A stretch of DNA of 16,780 bases from assembly GCA_030040475.1 (NCBI GenBank), contig JASHTQ010000369.1, positions 1 through 16,780 of the forward strand. Reading direction: 5' to 3'. Under the pieces are notes generated by a model. The model did no database searches, was not told where the DNA came from, and saw only the letters and a program-made list of their open reading frames with translations. Every line of letters starts with the position of its first letter. Positions within the stretch are counted from its first letter, which is position 1. Both the position numbers and the translations under genes were made by a program. This DNA comes from Streptosporangiaceae bacterium (GTDB taxonomy: Bacteria > Actinomycetota > Actinomycetes > Streptosporangiales > Streptosporangiaceae). This document shows, piece after piece, positions 1 through 6,206 of the stretch.

Positions 1-97
1 CAGAGATGCCTGTCCCGCCCGGTCCGTGTGCCTGAGAGGTTCCGGGGATGTTGCCCCTTCGGCGCCCGCCGCTAGACGGCGGGATCTCTCCCGGTCG
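1..97 (-). ncRNA. Glycine riboswitch aptamer, 3' end cut by window edge
   Basis: Read on the minus strand, this stretch carries the hallmarks of a glycine aptamer. A P1 strand GAGAGAT (90-84) can pair with ATCTCTG at 7-1. A P2 hairpin follows, CCCGCCG / CGGCGGG (83-77 with 71-65). Then come the conserved core GCCGAAGGGGCAA (63-51), CTCTCAGGCA (37-28), GGACCGGG (24-17) and GGACAGG (14-8). Glycine aptamers of this class sit upstream of gcv genes and switch expression on when glycine is plentiful. The controlled gene lies left of the window and is probably gcvP, as in related actinomycetes. Only one aptamer is visible; whether a second tandem aptamer follows cannot be seen. Confidence 0.9.
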
Positions 98-115
98 GTG
101 TCATCAGCAGTTCAG

Positions 116-121
116 ATCTTA
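116..121 (-). promoter_or_regulatory. -10-like hexamer for the riboswitch transcript
   Basis: TAAGAT on the minus strand, about 17 nt before the first conserved bases of the riboswitch, fits an actinobacterial TANNNT -10 element. It lies just downstream of the MerR stop codon, so the riboswitch and its gene would have their own promoter. No convincing -35 box was found. The placement is an inference. Confidence 0.4.
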
Positions 122-153
122 CCGGAGAAGAACCAGATTGTGGGAATGGGCGG

Positions 154-792
154 TCAGCTGGTCCGGCGGAGGCGGCGCTTGGCCAGGTCGTCCTGGAGGC
201 CGACGCCGGCCTCGGGGGTTACCGCGAAGGGGTCCTCGGCCCGGACGGCAGGCAAAACGGCAAGGTCGCCCTCGACCTCGCGCCAGACCCGGCCAAGGGC
301 GATGCCGAACACCCCCTGGCCGCCCGCGAGCAGGTCGACCACCTCGTCCGCTGACGTGCACTCGTACACGCTGACCCCGTCGCTCATCAGCGTGACCTCG
401 GCCAGGTCGTCGGTGCCGCGATCGCGCAGGTGCTGGACCGCGGCGCGGATCTGCTGCAGCGAGATTCCGGTGTCCAGCAGCCGCTTGACGACCTTCAGCA
501 CCAGGATGTCGCGGAAGCCGTAGAGCCGCTGGGAGCCGGAACCGTGCGCGGGGCGCACGCTCGGCTCGACCAGGCCGGTGCGGGCCCAGTAGTCCAGCTG
601 GCGGTAGGTGATGCCGGCCGCGGCGCACGCCGTCGGGCCTCGGTAGCCGATGTCGCCGGGGTCTGCGTCGGGCCCGGGATCGGGCTCGGCGGGAGCCTGC
701 GCGGCGCCGGGGATCTCGCTGAGGTCGAACAGGGCATCCTGCGAGTCCGCGGGTCCGCCAGCGGACCCGCTGTCACCCCTGGTCACCGCCAC
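154..792 (-). CDS. MerR-family transcriptional regulator (Rv1830/SCO1383-like)
   Basis: A DNA-binding regulator of the MerR family, 212 aa from the chosen start. Residues about 50-120 form a winged helix-turn-helix, with GITYRQLDYWARTGL as the recognition-helix region followed by a wing with QRLYGFRDI. The first 50 residues are low-complexity and rich in Ala, Pro, Gly and Asp. The C-terminal part (LMSDGVSVYECTSADEVVDLL) has no cysteine metal site and no recognisable ligand domain, so the signal it senses is unknown. I chose GTG at 792 because GGAGG (802-798) lies 5 nt upstream; a GTG at 804 would add 4 residues. It lies immediately upstream of the glycine riboswitch, matching the position of this regulator beside gcv genes in other actinomycetes. 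A role in glycine-cleavage control is an inference. Its own promoter has a dyad in the spacer (see 831-860). Confidence 0.9.
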   Translation of the reverse strand: MAVTRGDSGSAGGPADSQDALFDLSEIPGAAQAPAEPDPGPDADPGDIGYRGPTACAAAGITYRQLDYWARTGLVEPSVRPAHGSGSQRLYGFRDILVLKVVKRLLDTGISLQQIRAAVQHLRDRGTDDLAEVTLMSDGVSVYECTSADEVVDLLAGGQGVFGIALGRVWREVEGDLAVLPAVRAEDPFAVTPEAGVGLQDDLAKRRLRRTS

Positions 793-830
793 GCCTACCT
801 CCACGGGAGCCGACTACCCACCGCACTCGC

Positions 831-860
831 ACCGTAAGCCGGCCCGGGCGGTGGCGTCAA
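831..860 (-). promoter_or_regulatory. Promoter of the riboswitch-proximal MerR gene with dyad in the spacer
   Basis: On the minus strand a -35-like TTGACG (860-855) is separated by 18 bp from a -10-like TACGGT (836-831). The spacer contains the imperfect dyad CCGCCCGGGCCGG (851-839), with 5 of 6 base pairs matching around its centre and lying almost exactly mid-spacer. MerR proteins characteristically bind such dyads in over-long spacers, so autoregulation is plausible. GC-rich DNA makes chance dyads common, so the promoter is better supported than the operator. Confidence 0.55.
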
Positions 861-924
861 CGACCGCGCACGGCGCGTCGCGACATTCGAGCCGGGTCGG
901 GACATAACGTCGGCCGCGGCCAGC

Positions 925-1395
925 TCAGGTTGCCCGGCCGAAATCCTCGGGCGAGATGGTGTCGAGGAACTCCCGGAACTTCTCCACCTCGTCCTCTTGC
1001 TCGTCCGGGATAGGCACGCCCACCTCGTCCAGGATCTCCTCGCTGGCGAAGATCTGCGCGCCGGTGCGCAGCGCGAGCGCGATCGAGTCCGAGGGCCTCG
1101 CGCTCACCTCGGCGCCGTTGGAGAAGACCAGGTCCGCGTAGAAGATCCCGTCCCGGAGCGCGGTGATGTTCACCGTGCGCAGCTGGACGTTCAGGACCTC
1201 GAGGACGTCCTTGAACAGGTCGTGTGTCAGCGGCCGGAGCGAGACCATGCCCTGCTGGGCGAAGGCGATCGCCGTAGCCTCCACCGCCCCGATCCAGATG
1301 GGCAGGTACCTGTCGCCCTGCGCCTCCTTGAGCAAGACGATGGGGCTGTTCGATGGCATCTCGACCCGGACGCCGATAACCTCCATCTGGCGCAC
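925..1395 (-). CDS. Bifunctional nuclease (BFN/DUF151) domain protein
   Basis: A 156-aa protein of the DUF151/bifunctional nuclease family, related to mycobacterial Rv1829. The family is named after a plant protein with RNase and DNase activity; the bacterial role is not settled. The BFN domain covers residues 1 to about 128, with the conserved blocks LPIWIGAVEATAIAFA (31-46), LTHDLFKDVL (56-65) and SARPSDSIALALR (98-110). A Glu/Asp-rich tail with DEQEDEVEKFREFLD (131-145) follows. GTG at 1395 is preferred because GGAG lies 5 nt upstream and the N-terminus then aligns with the Streptomyces start as I recall it; an ATG three codons inside is possible. It lies downstream of the FHA-MerR pair and probably shares their transcript, with an added internal promoter (1424-1454). 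Confidence 0.93.
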   Translation of the reverse strand: MRQMEVIGVRVEMPSNSPIVLLKEAQGDRYLPIWIGAVEATAIAFAQQGMVSLRPLTHDLFKDVLEVLNVQLRTVNITALRDGIFYADLVFSNGAEVSARPSDSIALALRTGAQIFASEEILDEVGVPIPDEQEDEVEKFREFLDTISPEDFGRAT

Positions 1396-1423
1396 TACAG
1401 CTCCGTCCTCACGTGCCTGGGGA

Positions 1424-1454
1424 ACCCTAAACTAGCCACCACTCTCTTTGCCAA
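1424..1454 (-). promoter_or_regulatory. Candidate internal promoter for the BFN gene
   Basis: TTGGCA (1454-1449) and TAGGGT (1429-1424) on the minus strand are separated by 19 bp. They lie across the end of the upstream MerR gene, whose TAG stop (1434-1432) is in the spacer. Transcription would begin near 1417, giving a leader of about 22 nt with a Shine-Dalgarno sequence. A 19-bp spacer is typical of MerR-activated promoters, but no good dyad is visible in it. Confidence 0.4.
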
Positions 1455-2253
1455 GGTACACCCGTAAACGCCCGGAAGCCGAGCGCAGCCCCCCGGCTGC
1501 GGACCCCGGGCTGTCCTCGGACGGGTCGCTCACCACGGGCCCAGCTGCGTACGTGCCCCTGCGCATCGGCGCCGCCGCAAGGCCCGCCTCGGCCAGCGCG
1601 GATTCCACCAGGGTCGCGTGCAGCCGCAGCATCAGGTCGGCGATCTGCCACGCGGTCCGCGACGCCGCGTCGCGGGCGCCGGGGCCATGCTGGCGCAGTT
1701 GCGGCGCGACGACCTGCTCGACCAGGTTGGCCTGCTTGTCCGCGGCCGCCTTGACCGCGCGCAGGTGCCTGGCCTGCACGCCGTACTGGCGCAGCGCGGC
1801 GACCCATCTGGCCACCGCGAGCGCATCCGGGCTGTACAGCCTGCTGCCCATCCGGCGGATCAGGCCGTTGTCCTCGAGCTCGGTCAGCTCCGCGTCCTCG
1901 ATCTCGGCCGCCTCGAGCAGCTGCCGGCGGGTGATCGCGTCGTGGCCGCCGGACGGCTGGCCGTTGCGCGCCGGGCCGCCGGCGCCGTGACCGACGGATC
2001 CCGTATCGGCCAGGCGCTCCCTGATCACCCGCAGTGGCAGGTAGGAGTCCCGCTGCATGGTCAGGATGTAGCGCAGCCTGTCGATGTCAGCGGCGGAGAA
2101 CCTGCGGTACCCCGACTGCGACCTGGCGGGCTCGATCAGCCCCTCGGCCTCGAAGAAGCGGATCTTGGACGCGCTGATGTCCGGGAATTCCGGGCGGAGC
2201 TGCGCCAGCACCTCCCCGATGCCGAACTGGCCGTGCGCTGGCTGCTCGCTCAT
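1432..2253 (-). CDS. MerR-family transcriptional regulator (Rv1828-like)
   Basis: A 273-aa regulator closely resembling mycobacterial Rv1828. The N-terminal winged helix covers residues 10-80: the FGIGEVLAQLRPEFPDIS helix-turn-helix, KIRFFEAEGL, then the wing with SGYRRFSAADIDRLRYIL. A Gly/Asn-rich linker leads to a second helical segment (about 105-195) containing LLEAAEIEDAELTELEDNGLI and SRLYSPDALAVARWV, which may serve dimerisation or signal sensing. The last 50 residues look disordered. No cysteine or metal-binding motif is present, so it is not a classical metal sensor. The ATG at 2253 overlaps the TGA of the FHA gene as ATGA, indicating translational coupling. Its targets cannot be read from the sequence. 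Confidence 0.93.
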   Translation of the reverse strand: MSEQPAHGQFGIGEVLAQLRPEFPDISASKIRFFEAEGLIEPARSQSGYRRFSAADIDRLRYILTMQRDSYLPLRVIRERLADTGSVGHGAGGPARNGQPSGGHDAITRRQLLEAAEIEDAELTELEDNGLIRRMGSRLYSPDALAVARWVAALRQYGVQARHLRAVKAAADKQANLVEQVVAPQLRQHGPGARDAASRTAWQIADLMLRLHATLVESALAEAGLAAAPMRRGTYAAGPVVSDPSEDSPGSAAGGLRSASGRLRVYLGKESGG

Positions 2254-2843
2254 GCGTAATCCTGGGCGCCCCTGCCGCGGTGGTCGGCCGAGGAGGCGGG
2301 CCCGAGATCTGAGCTGGTGAGGAAGAGCAGCCGGAACTTGCCGATCTGGACCTCGTCGCCGCCGGTCAGCTCCGCCTCCTCGATCCGCTCGCGGTTCACG
2401 TAGGTGCCGTTCAGGCTGCCCACGTCGCGGACGGTGAACCGGTTGCCCTGGCGGTAGAACTCGGCGTGCCGCCTGGAGACGGTCACGTCGTCGAGGAAGA
2501 TGTCGCTGTCGGGGTGCCGGCCCGCCGTGGTCAGGTCGGCCTCGAGCCGGAACCTGCTGCCCGCGTTGGGGCCGCGCATGACAAGCAGCAGCGCGCTGCC
2601 CTCCGGCAATGCGCCGAACGACTCAGAATCGGGGAACAGGTCGTCGCCGTACTCCGGGTCTTCCCTGTTCAGCCAGGTCGACGTGGTCTCGCCGGGGCGG
2701 GCGACGCCCGTCACCCCGGACGGGGTCGACGTGGCGATTCCCCCGGTGCCGCCCTGGCCCACCAGCTGGGTCCCGCAGTTCGAGCAGAACCGGGCATCCT
2801 CAAGGTTCGGCCGGCCGCACCGGGCGCAGTAGACGCGTGGCAT
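2250..2843 (-). CDS. Zinc-ribbon and FHA domain protein, GarA-like
   Basis: A 197-aa cytoplasmic signalling protein. Residues 6-23 form a four-cysteine zinc ribbon (C6, C9, C20, C23). A flexible segment holds GETTSTWL (51-58), matching the ETTS phosphorylation site of mycobacterial GarA, which PknB and PknG phosphorylate. The FHA domain (about 84-174) contains the phosphothreonine-binding signature: GRHPDSDIFLDDVTVSRRH (108-126) and SLNGTYVNRE (143-152). In mycobacteria, unphosphorylated GarA binds and controls 2-oxoglutarate and glutamate enzymes, and phosphorylation makes the FHA domain bind its own tail. The same switch here is inferred. I chose ATG 2843 because the in-frame extension to 2999 is Arg-rich, unlike the family, and lacks zinc-ribbon sequence. 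It is the first gene of a FHA-MerR-BFN operon. Confidence 0.93.
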   Translation of the reverse strand: MPRVYCARCGRPNLEDARFCSNCGTQLVGQGGTGGIATSTPSGVTGVARPGETTSTWLNREDPEYGDDLFPDSESFGALPEGSALLLVMRGPNAGSRFRLEADLTTAGRHPDSDIFLDDVTVSRRHAEFYRQGNRFTVRDVGSLNGTYVNRERIEEAELTGGDEVQIGKFRLLFLTSSDLGPASSADHRGRGAQDYA

Positions 2844-3061
2844 GGCTCCGCCAGACCTCCCCTCGGTGAGCCCCTCGGGGAGCTCCTCGATTTCCTGCGA
2901 TGCTGCCCAAGGTACCCGCGAGGAGGCGCGGCGGTCTATGCGCCGCGCGAACAGGCCGCGCCTGCCACGCCCGCCCTCGTCACGACGCCTCCGCCACACG
3001 CTGCTTCACCTCCGCCGTGTACTTGCCGACCGCAGAGGACACAGCTTACCTATACCCGCGC
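2844..3061 (-). promoter_or_regulatory. Upstream region and leader of the FHA operon
   Basis: This 218-bp stretch separates the nucleotidyltransferase stop from the FHA start and codes for nothing I can support. On the minus strand an AT-rich -10-like run, TATAGG overlapping TAAGCT (3054-3043), would give a leader of nearly 200 nt. Just before the ribosome-binding region a hairpin can form at 2885-2868: GAGC-CCC pairs with GGG-GCTC, with one bulged T and a CGA loop. The ribosome-binding region contains GGGGAGG 12 nt and GGAG 2 nt from the ATG. Any control by this leader is speculative. Confidence 0.35.
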
Positions 3062-5560
3062 TCAGCGGCCGGCCCGCTCCACCACCGCCGCCCACTCATC
3101 CAGCAGCAGCTGGGCCGTGTCGGCGTCGTTTCCCTCGGCCCACAGGTGCGTGACCGCCTCCGCCGGGTCGGGCAGCACGAGCACCCAGCCGCGATCCGGA
3201 TCGACCACGCGCACGCCGTCGGTGGTGTCGATCTCGTTGTCGCCGGCCGCCTCGAGCACCGCGCGCATGACGCTGCCCTTGACCGCCCACGGGGTCGGCA
3301 TCGACCGCCGCAGCAGGTGCGCGACCGGGATCCTCGCGTCGATCTGGCTCAGCGTCAGCCGGGTGCGCGCGACCAGGCCGAGCAGCCGGACGAAGGCGGC
3401 GATGCCGTCGACCGTCCTGGTGCAGTCGGGCACCACGAAGCCGCCGTGGCCGTCGGCCGCGAAGATCACCTCCGCCTGCGCGGCGGCCGCGGTCAGCGCG
3501 TCCATCGAGGTCGGCGTCCAGGTGACCTGGACGCCGTGGAACCGGCACACCTGCTCGGCGACCCGGGTCGTGGTGACGGGCAGCGCGACCCGCCCGGACT
3601 TGCGCTCGGCCGCGACCAGGTCGAGCACGGCGAGCAGCGCCCGGTCCTCGCTGACCAGCTCGCCCTTCTCGTCGACCAGCTGGATCCGCTCCCCCACCGG
3701 GTCGAACCTGACGCCGAACGCGGCGCGGAACGAGGAGACGACCTCGGCGAGCCGCTGCAGCCCGGCGCGCTGCTGGGCGAAGGTCTCGGTCGGCGACGCC
3801 TCGTCCAGCCGGTTGTTCAGGGTGAGCACGTCGACCCCGACGAGGCCGAGCAGGCTGGGCAGCACGAGCGAGGCGGTGCCGCCCGCGCAGTCCGCGACCA
3901 CCCGCAGGTCGGCCTCGCGCACGCCGGTCATGTCGATGCAGCGCAGCAGCTCGTGGGTGTAGGACTCGACCACCCTGGGCGGGTAGCTCAGCTCGGCGAT
4001 CTCGCCGGGGAAGGCACGCCGGAACTCCTGTCTGGAGAAGACGCGCTCCATCTTGCGCTGGTCGGCCTGGGAGAGCTCGGCGCCGCGCTCGTCGAGGAAG
4101 ATGATGTCGACGGACTGCGGGTCGCCCGGCGTGGTGCGGACCGCGATGCCGCCGCTGAAGTTGCCGCGGGCGGTCGCGAACCTGGCCACGGGCAGCGGCT
4201 GGGCCTCCAGGTCCACCACGTTGACCGCGCTGGCGGTGAGCGCCCCCTGCACCGCCCGCTTCAGCGTGCGCGCGGCCCTGGACACGTCCCGCGAGGTGGT
4301 GACCGTGGAGCCCTTGCGCAGCATGGTGGCGTAGGCGCTGGCGAGCCGGACGGCGAGCTCGGGGGTGACCTCGACGTTGACAAGGCCGGACACCCCGCGC
4401 GGGCCGAACAGCGTGCGCTGCCCGCGCGATTCCCAGATCACGCTGGTGTTGACCACCGCGCCGGCCTCGATGGTCTTGAACGGGTAGACCTTCACCGCGG
4501 CGGACAGGTACGCCTCGGGCTCGATCACGCACTCGTCCCCGACCACCGCGGCCTCCTCGATCCTGGCCAGCCGCATGACGTCGGTGTTCTTGCCGATCAC
4601 GCAGCCGCGCAGGGTCACGCCCTGGCCGACGTAGACGTTGTTGTGCACGACCGCGCGGTGCAGGAAGGCGCCCTCCTTGACCACCACGTTGCTGCCGATC
4701 ACGGTGTACTCGCGCAGGTGCGCGCCGGCCTCGATCTTGGCGTAGTCGCCGATGCACAGCGGGCCGGTGAGCACCGCCTCCGCGTCGACCTCGGCGCCCT
4801 CGGCCACCCAGACCCCGGGCGAGACCTCGAAGCCCGCGATGTCGGTCTGCACCCGGCGGGCCAGCACGTCGGCCTGGGCCTTGAGGTAGCTCTCGTGCGT
4901 GCCGACGTCCTCCCAGTACCGGTCGGAGATGTAGCCGTACATCGGCGCGCCGCGCTTGAGCAGCTTGGGGAACACGTCGGCGGACCAGTCGACGAGCTCG
5001 CCGGGCGGCACCTCGGCGAGCACCTCGGGCTCCATCACGTACAGACCGGTGTTGACCGTGTCCGAGAACACCTGGCCCCACGTCGGCTTCTCGAGGAACC
5101 GCTGGATCCGGCCGTCCTCCTGGGTGATCACGATGCCGAACTCGAGCGGGTTGGGCACCCTGGCAAGGCCCACGGTGACCAGCGCGCCCTGCTCCTTGTG
5201 GTACCTGACGAGCTCGGTCAGGTCCATGTCGGTGAGCGCGTCGCCTGAGATGACGAGGAAGGTATCGTCCCGCAGCGCGTCCTCGGCGTTCCGCACGCTG
5301 CCCGCGGTGCCCAGCGGCATCTCCTCGGTGGCGTACTGCAGGCTCATCCCGAACTCCTCGCCGTCGCCGAAGTAGTTGCGGACGAGCGCGGCGAGGAACT
5401 GGACGGTGACGACGGTTTCATCGAACCCATGCCGCTTGAGCAGTCGCAGCACGTGCTCCATGATCGGCCTGTTGGCGACGGGAAGCATGGGCTTGGGCTG
5501 GTTGGCGGTCATCGGCCGCAGCCGTGTCCCCTCGCCCCCCGCCATGACGACGGCCTTCAA
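3062..5560 (-). CDS. Sugar-phosphate nucleotidyltransferase fused to phosphomannomutase-like domain
   Basis: An 832-aa fusion, usually annotated as mannose-1-phosphate guanylyltransferase/phosphomannomutase. Residues 1-235 are a nucleotidyltransferase with GGEGTRLRP (8-16), PKPMLPV (22-28), GDALTDMD (106-113), FLEKP (155-159) and YWEDVGTHESY (215-225). Residues about 245-375 are left-handed beta-helix hexapeptide repeats (for example VIGSNVVVKEGAFL). Residues 385-832 match the phosphohexomutase fold, but its key motifs are changed. TASHNP is TTPGDP (476-481), so the phosphoserine becomes Pro478. The metal loop DGDGDR is DPVGER (620-625), and RPSGTE is LPDPAE (796-801). The mutase is therefore probably inactive and may be structural or regulatory. 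The start is TTG, supported by AAGGAG upstream and the family N-terminus MKAVVMAGG. It is probably co-transcribed with the phosphatidyltransferase 49 nt upstream. Substrate (GDP-mannose or another NDP-sugar) is not certain. Confidence 0.93.
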   Translation of the reverse strand: MKAVVMAGGEGTRLRPMTANQPKPMLPVANRPIMEHVLRLLKRHGFDETVVTVQFLAALVRNYFGDGEEFGMSLQYATEEMPLGTAGSVRNAEDALRDDTFLVISGDALTDMDLTELVRYHKEQGALVTVGLARVPNPLEFGIVITQEDGRIQRFLEKPTWGQVFSDTVNTGLYVMEPEVLAEVPPGELVDWSADVFPKLLKRGAPMYGYISDRYWEDVGTHESYLKAQADVLARRVQTDIAGFEVSPGVWVAEGAEVDAEAVLTGPLCIGDYAKIEAGAHLREYTVIGSNVVVKEGAFLHRAVVHNNVYVGQGVTLRGCVIGKNTDVMRLARIEEAAVVGDECVIEPEAYLSAAVKVYPFKTIEAGAVVNTSVIWESRGQRTLFGPRGVSGLVNVEVTPELAVRLASAYATMLRKGSTVTTSRDVSRAARTLKRAVQGALTASAVNVVDLEAQPLPVARFATARGNFSGGIAVRTTPGDPQSVDIIFLDERGAELSQADQRKMERVFSRQEFRRAFPGEIAELSYPPRVVESYTHELLRCIDMTGVREADLRVVADCAGGTASLVLPSLLGLVGVDVLTLNNRLDEASPTETFAQQRAGLQRLAEVVSSFRAAFGVRFDPVGERIQLVDEKGELVSEDRALLAVLDLVAAERKSGRVALPVTTTRVAEQVCRFHGVQVTWTPTSMDALTAAAAQAEVIFAADGHGGFVVPDCTRTVDGIAAFVRLLGLVARTRLTLSQIDARIPVAHLLRRSMPTPWAVKGSVMRAVLEAAGDNEIDTTDGVRVVDPDRGWVLVLPDPAEAVTHLWAEGNDADTAQLLLDEWAAVVERAGR

Positions 5561-5609
5561 TGGATTCGCGGCTCCTTCCCGGTTTCCGCCCCCTAGGCGT
5601 ACCCATCCC

Positions 5610-6185
5610 TCATGGTGACACCTCGCGGACCAGGCTCTTTACCTGGGCAAGGTACAGCGCGGCGGCCCACCAGTACAGGACGGTTCCCCAGACCGCGAAT
5701 GCCCAGCCTATTACCCGTGCGACCGTTGCCCCCTGACCGGGGTGATCGCCGAGGAACAGCAGCGGGAAGGCGTACAGCAGGCACAGTGTCGCCGCCTTGC
5801 CGACGAAGCTGACCTGGAGGGTACCGAAGCCGGCCCGGCGGCGCAGCGCGGCGAGCGCCCCGCCCACCGTCAGCTCGCGCACCGCGAGGACGGCCACCAG
5901 CCACCACGGGATGATCCCCCGGACGGCGAGCGCGACGATCGTCGCCACGATGTACAGCCGGTCCGCGGCCGGGTCGAGCACCTGGCCGAGCCGACTGCCC
6001 TGGTTCAGCGCGCGGGCGATCTTCCCGTCCAGCCAGTCCGACAGGCCCGCGACGATCAGCAGGCCAACGGCCCAGTCGTCGGCGACCGCGGTGCGCGGCC
6101 CCAGCACGAGCCACAGGAAGACCGGCACCCCGGCCAGCCTGGCCGCGCTGATGCCGTTAGGGATGGTGAGGACGCGGTCCTCCAC
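5610..6185 (-). CDS. CDP-alcohol phosphatidyltransferase, probable cardiolipin synthase
   Basis: A 191-aa membrane enzyme of phospholipid synthesis. The CDP-alcohol phosphatidyltransferase signature D-x2-D-G-x2-A-R-x8-G-x3-D-x3-D is complete: D50, D53, G54, A57, R58, G67, D71 and D75. Hydrophobic stretches near residues 15-30, 37-50, 77-105, 125-145 and 158-180 are consistent with the usual multi-pass membrane fold. The sequence and gene order match Streptomyces SCO1389, which I recall as an experimentally shown eukaryotic-type cardiolipin synthase (CDP-diacylglycerol plus phosphatidylglycerol gives cardiolipin plus CMP). PgsA-type phosphatidylglycerophosphate synthase is the alternative. Start GTG 6185 has no strong Shine-Dalgarno sequence; a -10-like TAGGAT ends 9 nt upstream, so the mRNA may be leaderless or nearly so. 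Confidence 0.9.
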   Translation of the reverse strand: MEDRVLTIPNGISAARLAGVPVFLWLVLGPRTAVADDWAVGLLIVAGLSDWLDGKIARALNQGSRLGQVLDPAADRLYIVATIVALAVRGIIPWWLVAVLAVRELTVGGALAALRRRAGFGTLQVSFVGKAATLCLLYAFPLLFLGDHPGQGATVARVIGWAFAVWGTVLYWWAAALYLAQVKSLVREVSP

Positions 6186-6206
6186 GAACCCAGTATCCTA
6201 ACGTAA
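6186..6206. promoter_or_regulatory. Overlapping divergent -10 elements between pls-type gene and prfC
   Basis: The 21-bp gap holds TATCCTA (6194-6200). Read on the plus strand, TATCCT ends 7 nt before the prfC GTG (6207). Read on the minus strand, TAGGAT (6200-6195) ends 9 nt before the GTG at 6185. Both hexamers fit TANNNT and share five base pairs. Neither gene has a clear Shine-Dalgarno sequence, so leaderless or near-leaderless transcripts in both directions are inferred. No consensus -35 box is visible on either side. Confidence 0.5.

Noticed and set aside
1432..2253. Metal-sensing role for the MerR proteins
   Set aside because: Neither MerR protein has the cysteine or histidine ligands of metal-responsive members, so no inducer is assigned.
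2844..2999. 52-residue N-terminal extension of the FHA protein from GTG 2999
   Set aside because: It is Arg-rich and unlike the family, and the zinc ribbon starts immediately after ATG 2843, as in Streptomyces homologues.
2900..5248. 782-aa open frame on the plus strand
   Set aside because: It is antisense to the nucleotidyltransferase fusion, and its Arg/Asp/Gly/His-rich composition is typical of a shadow frame in GC-rich DNA. It has no recognisable domain.
5593..5613. Six-codon frame MRDGYA overlapping the phosphatidyltransferase stop as ATGA
   Set aside because: It is too short to support as a gene; the ATGA overlap is probably chance.
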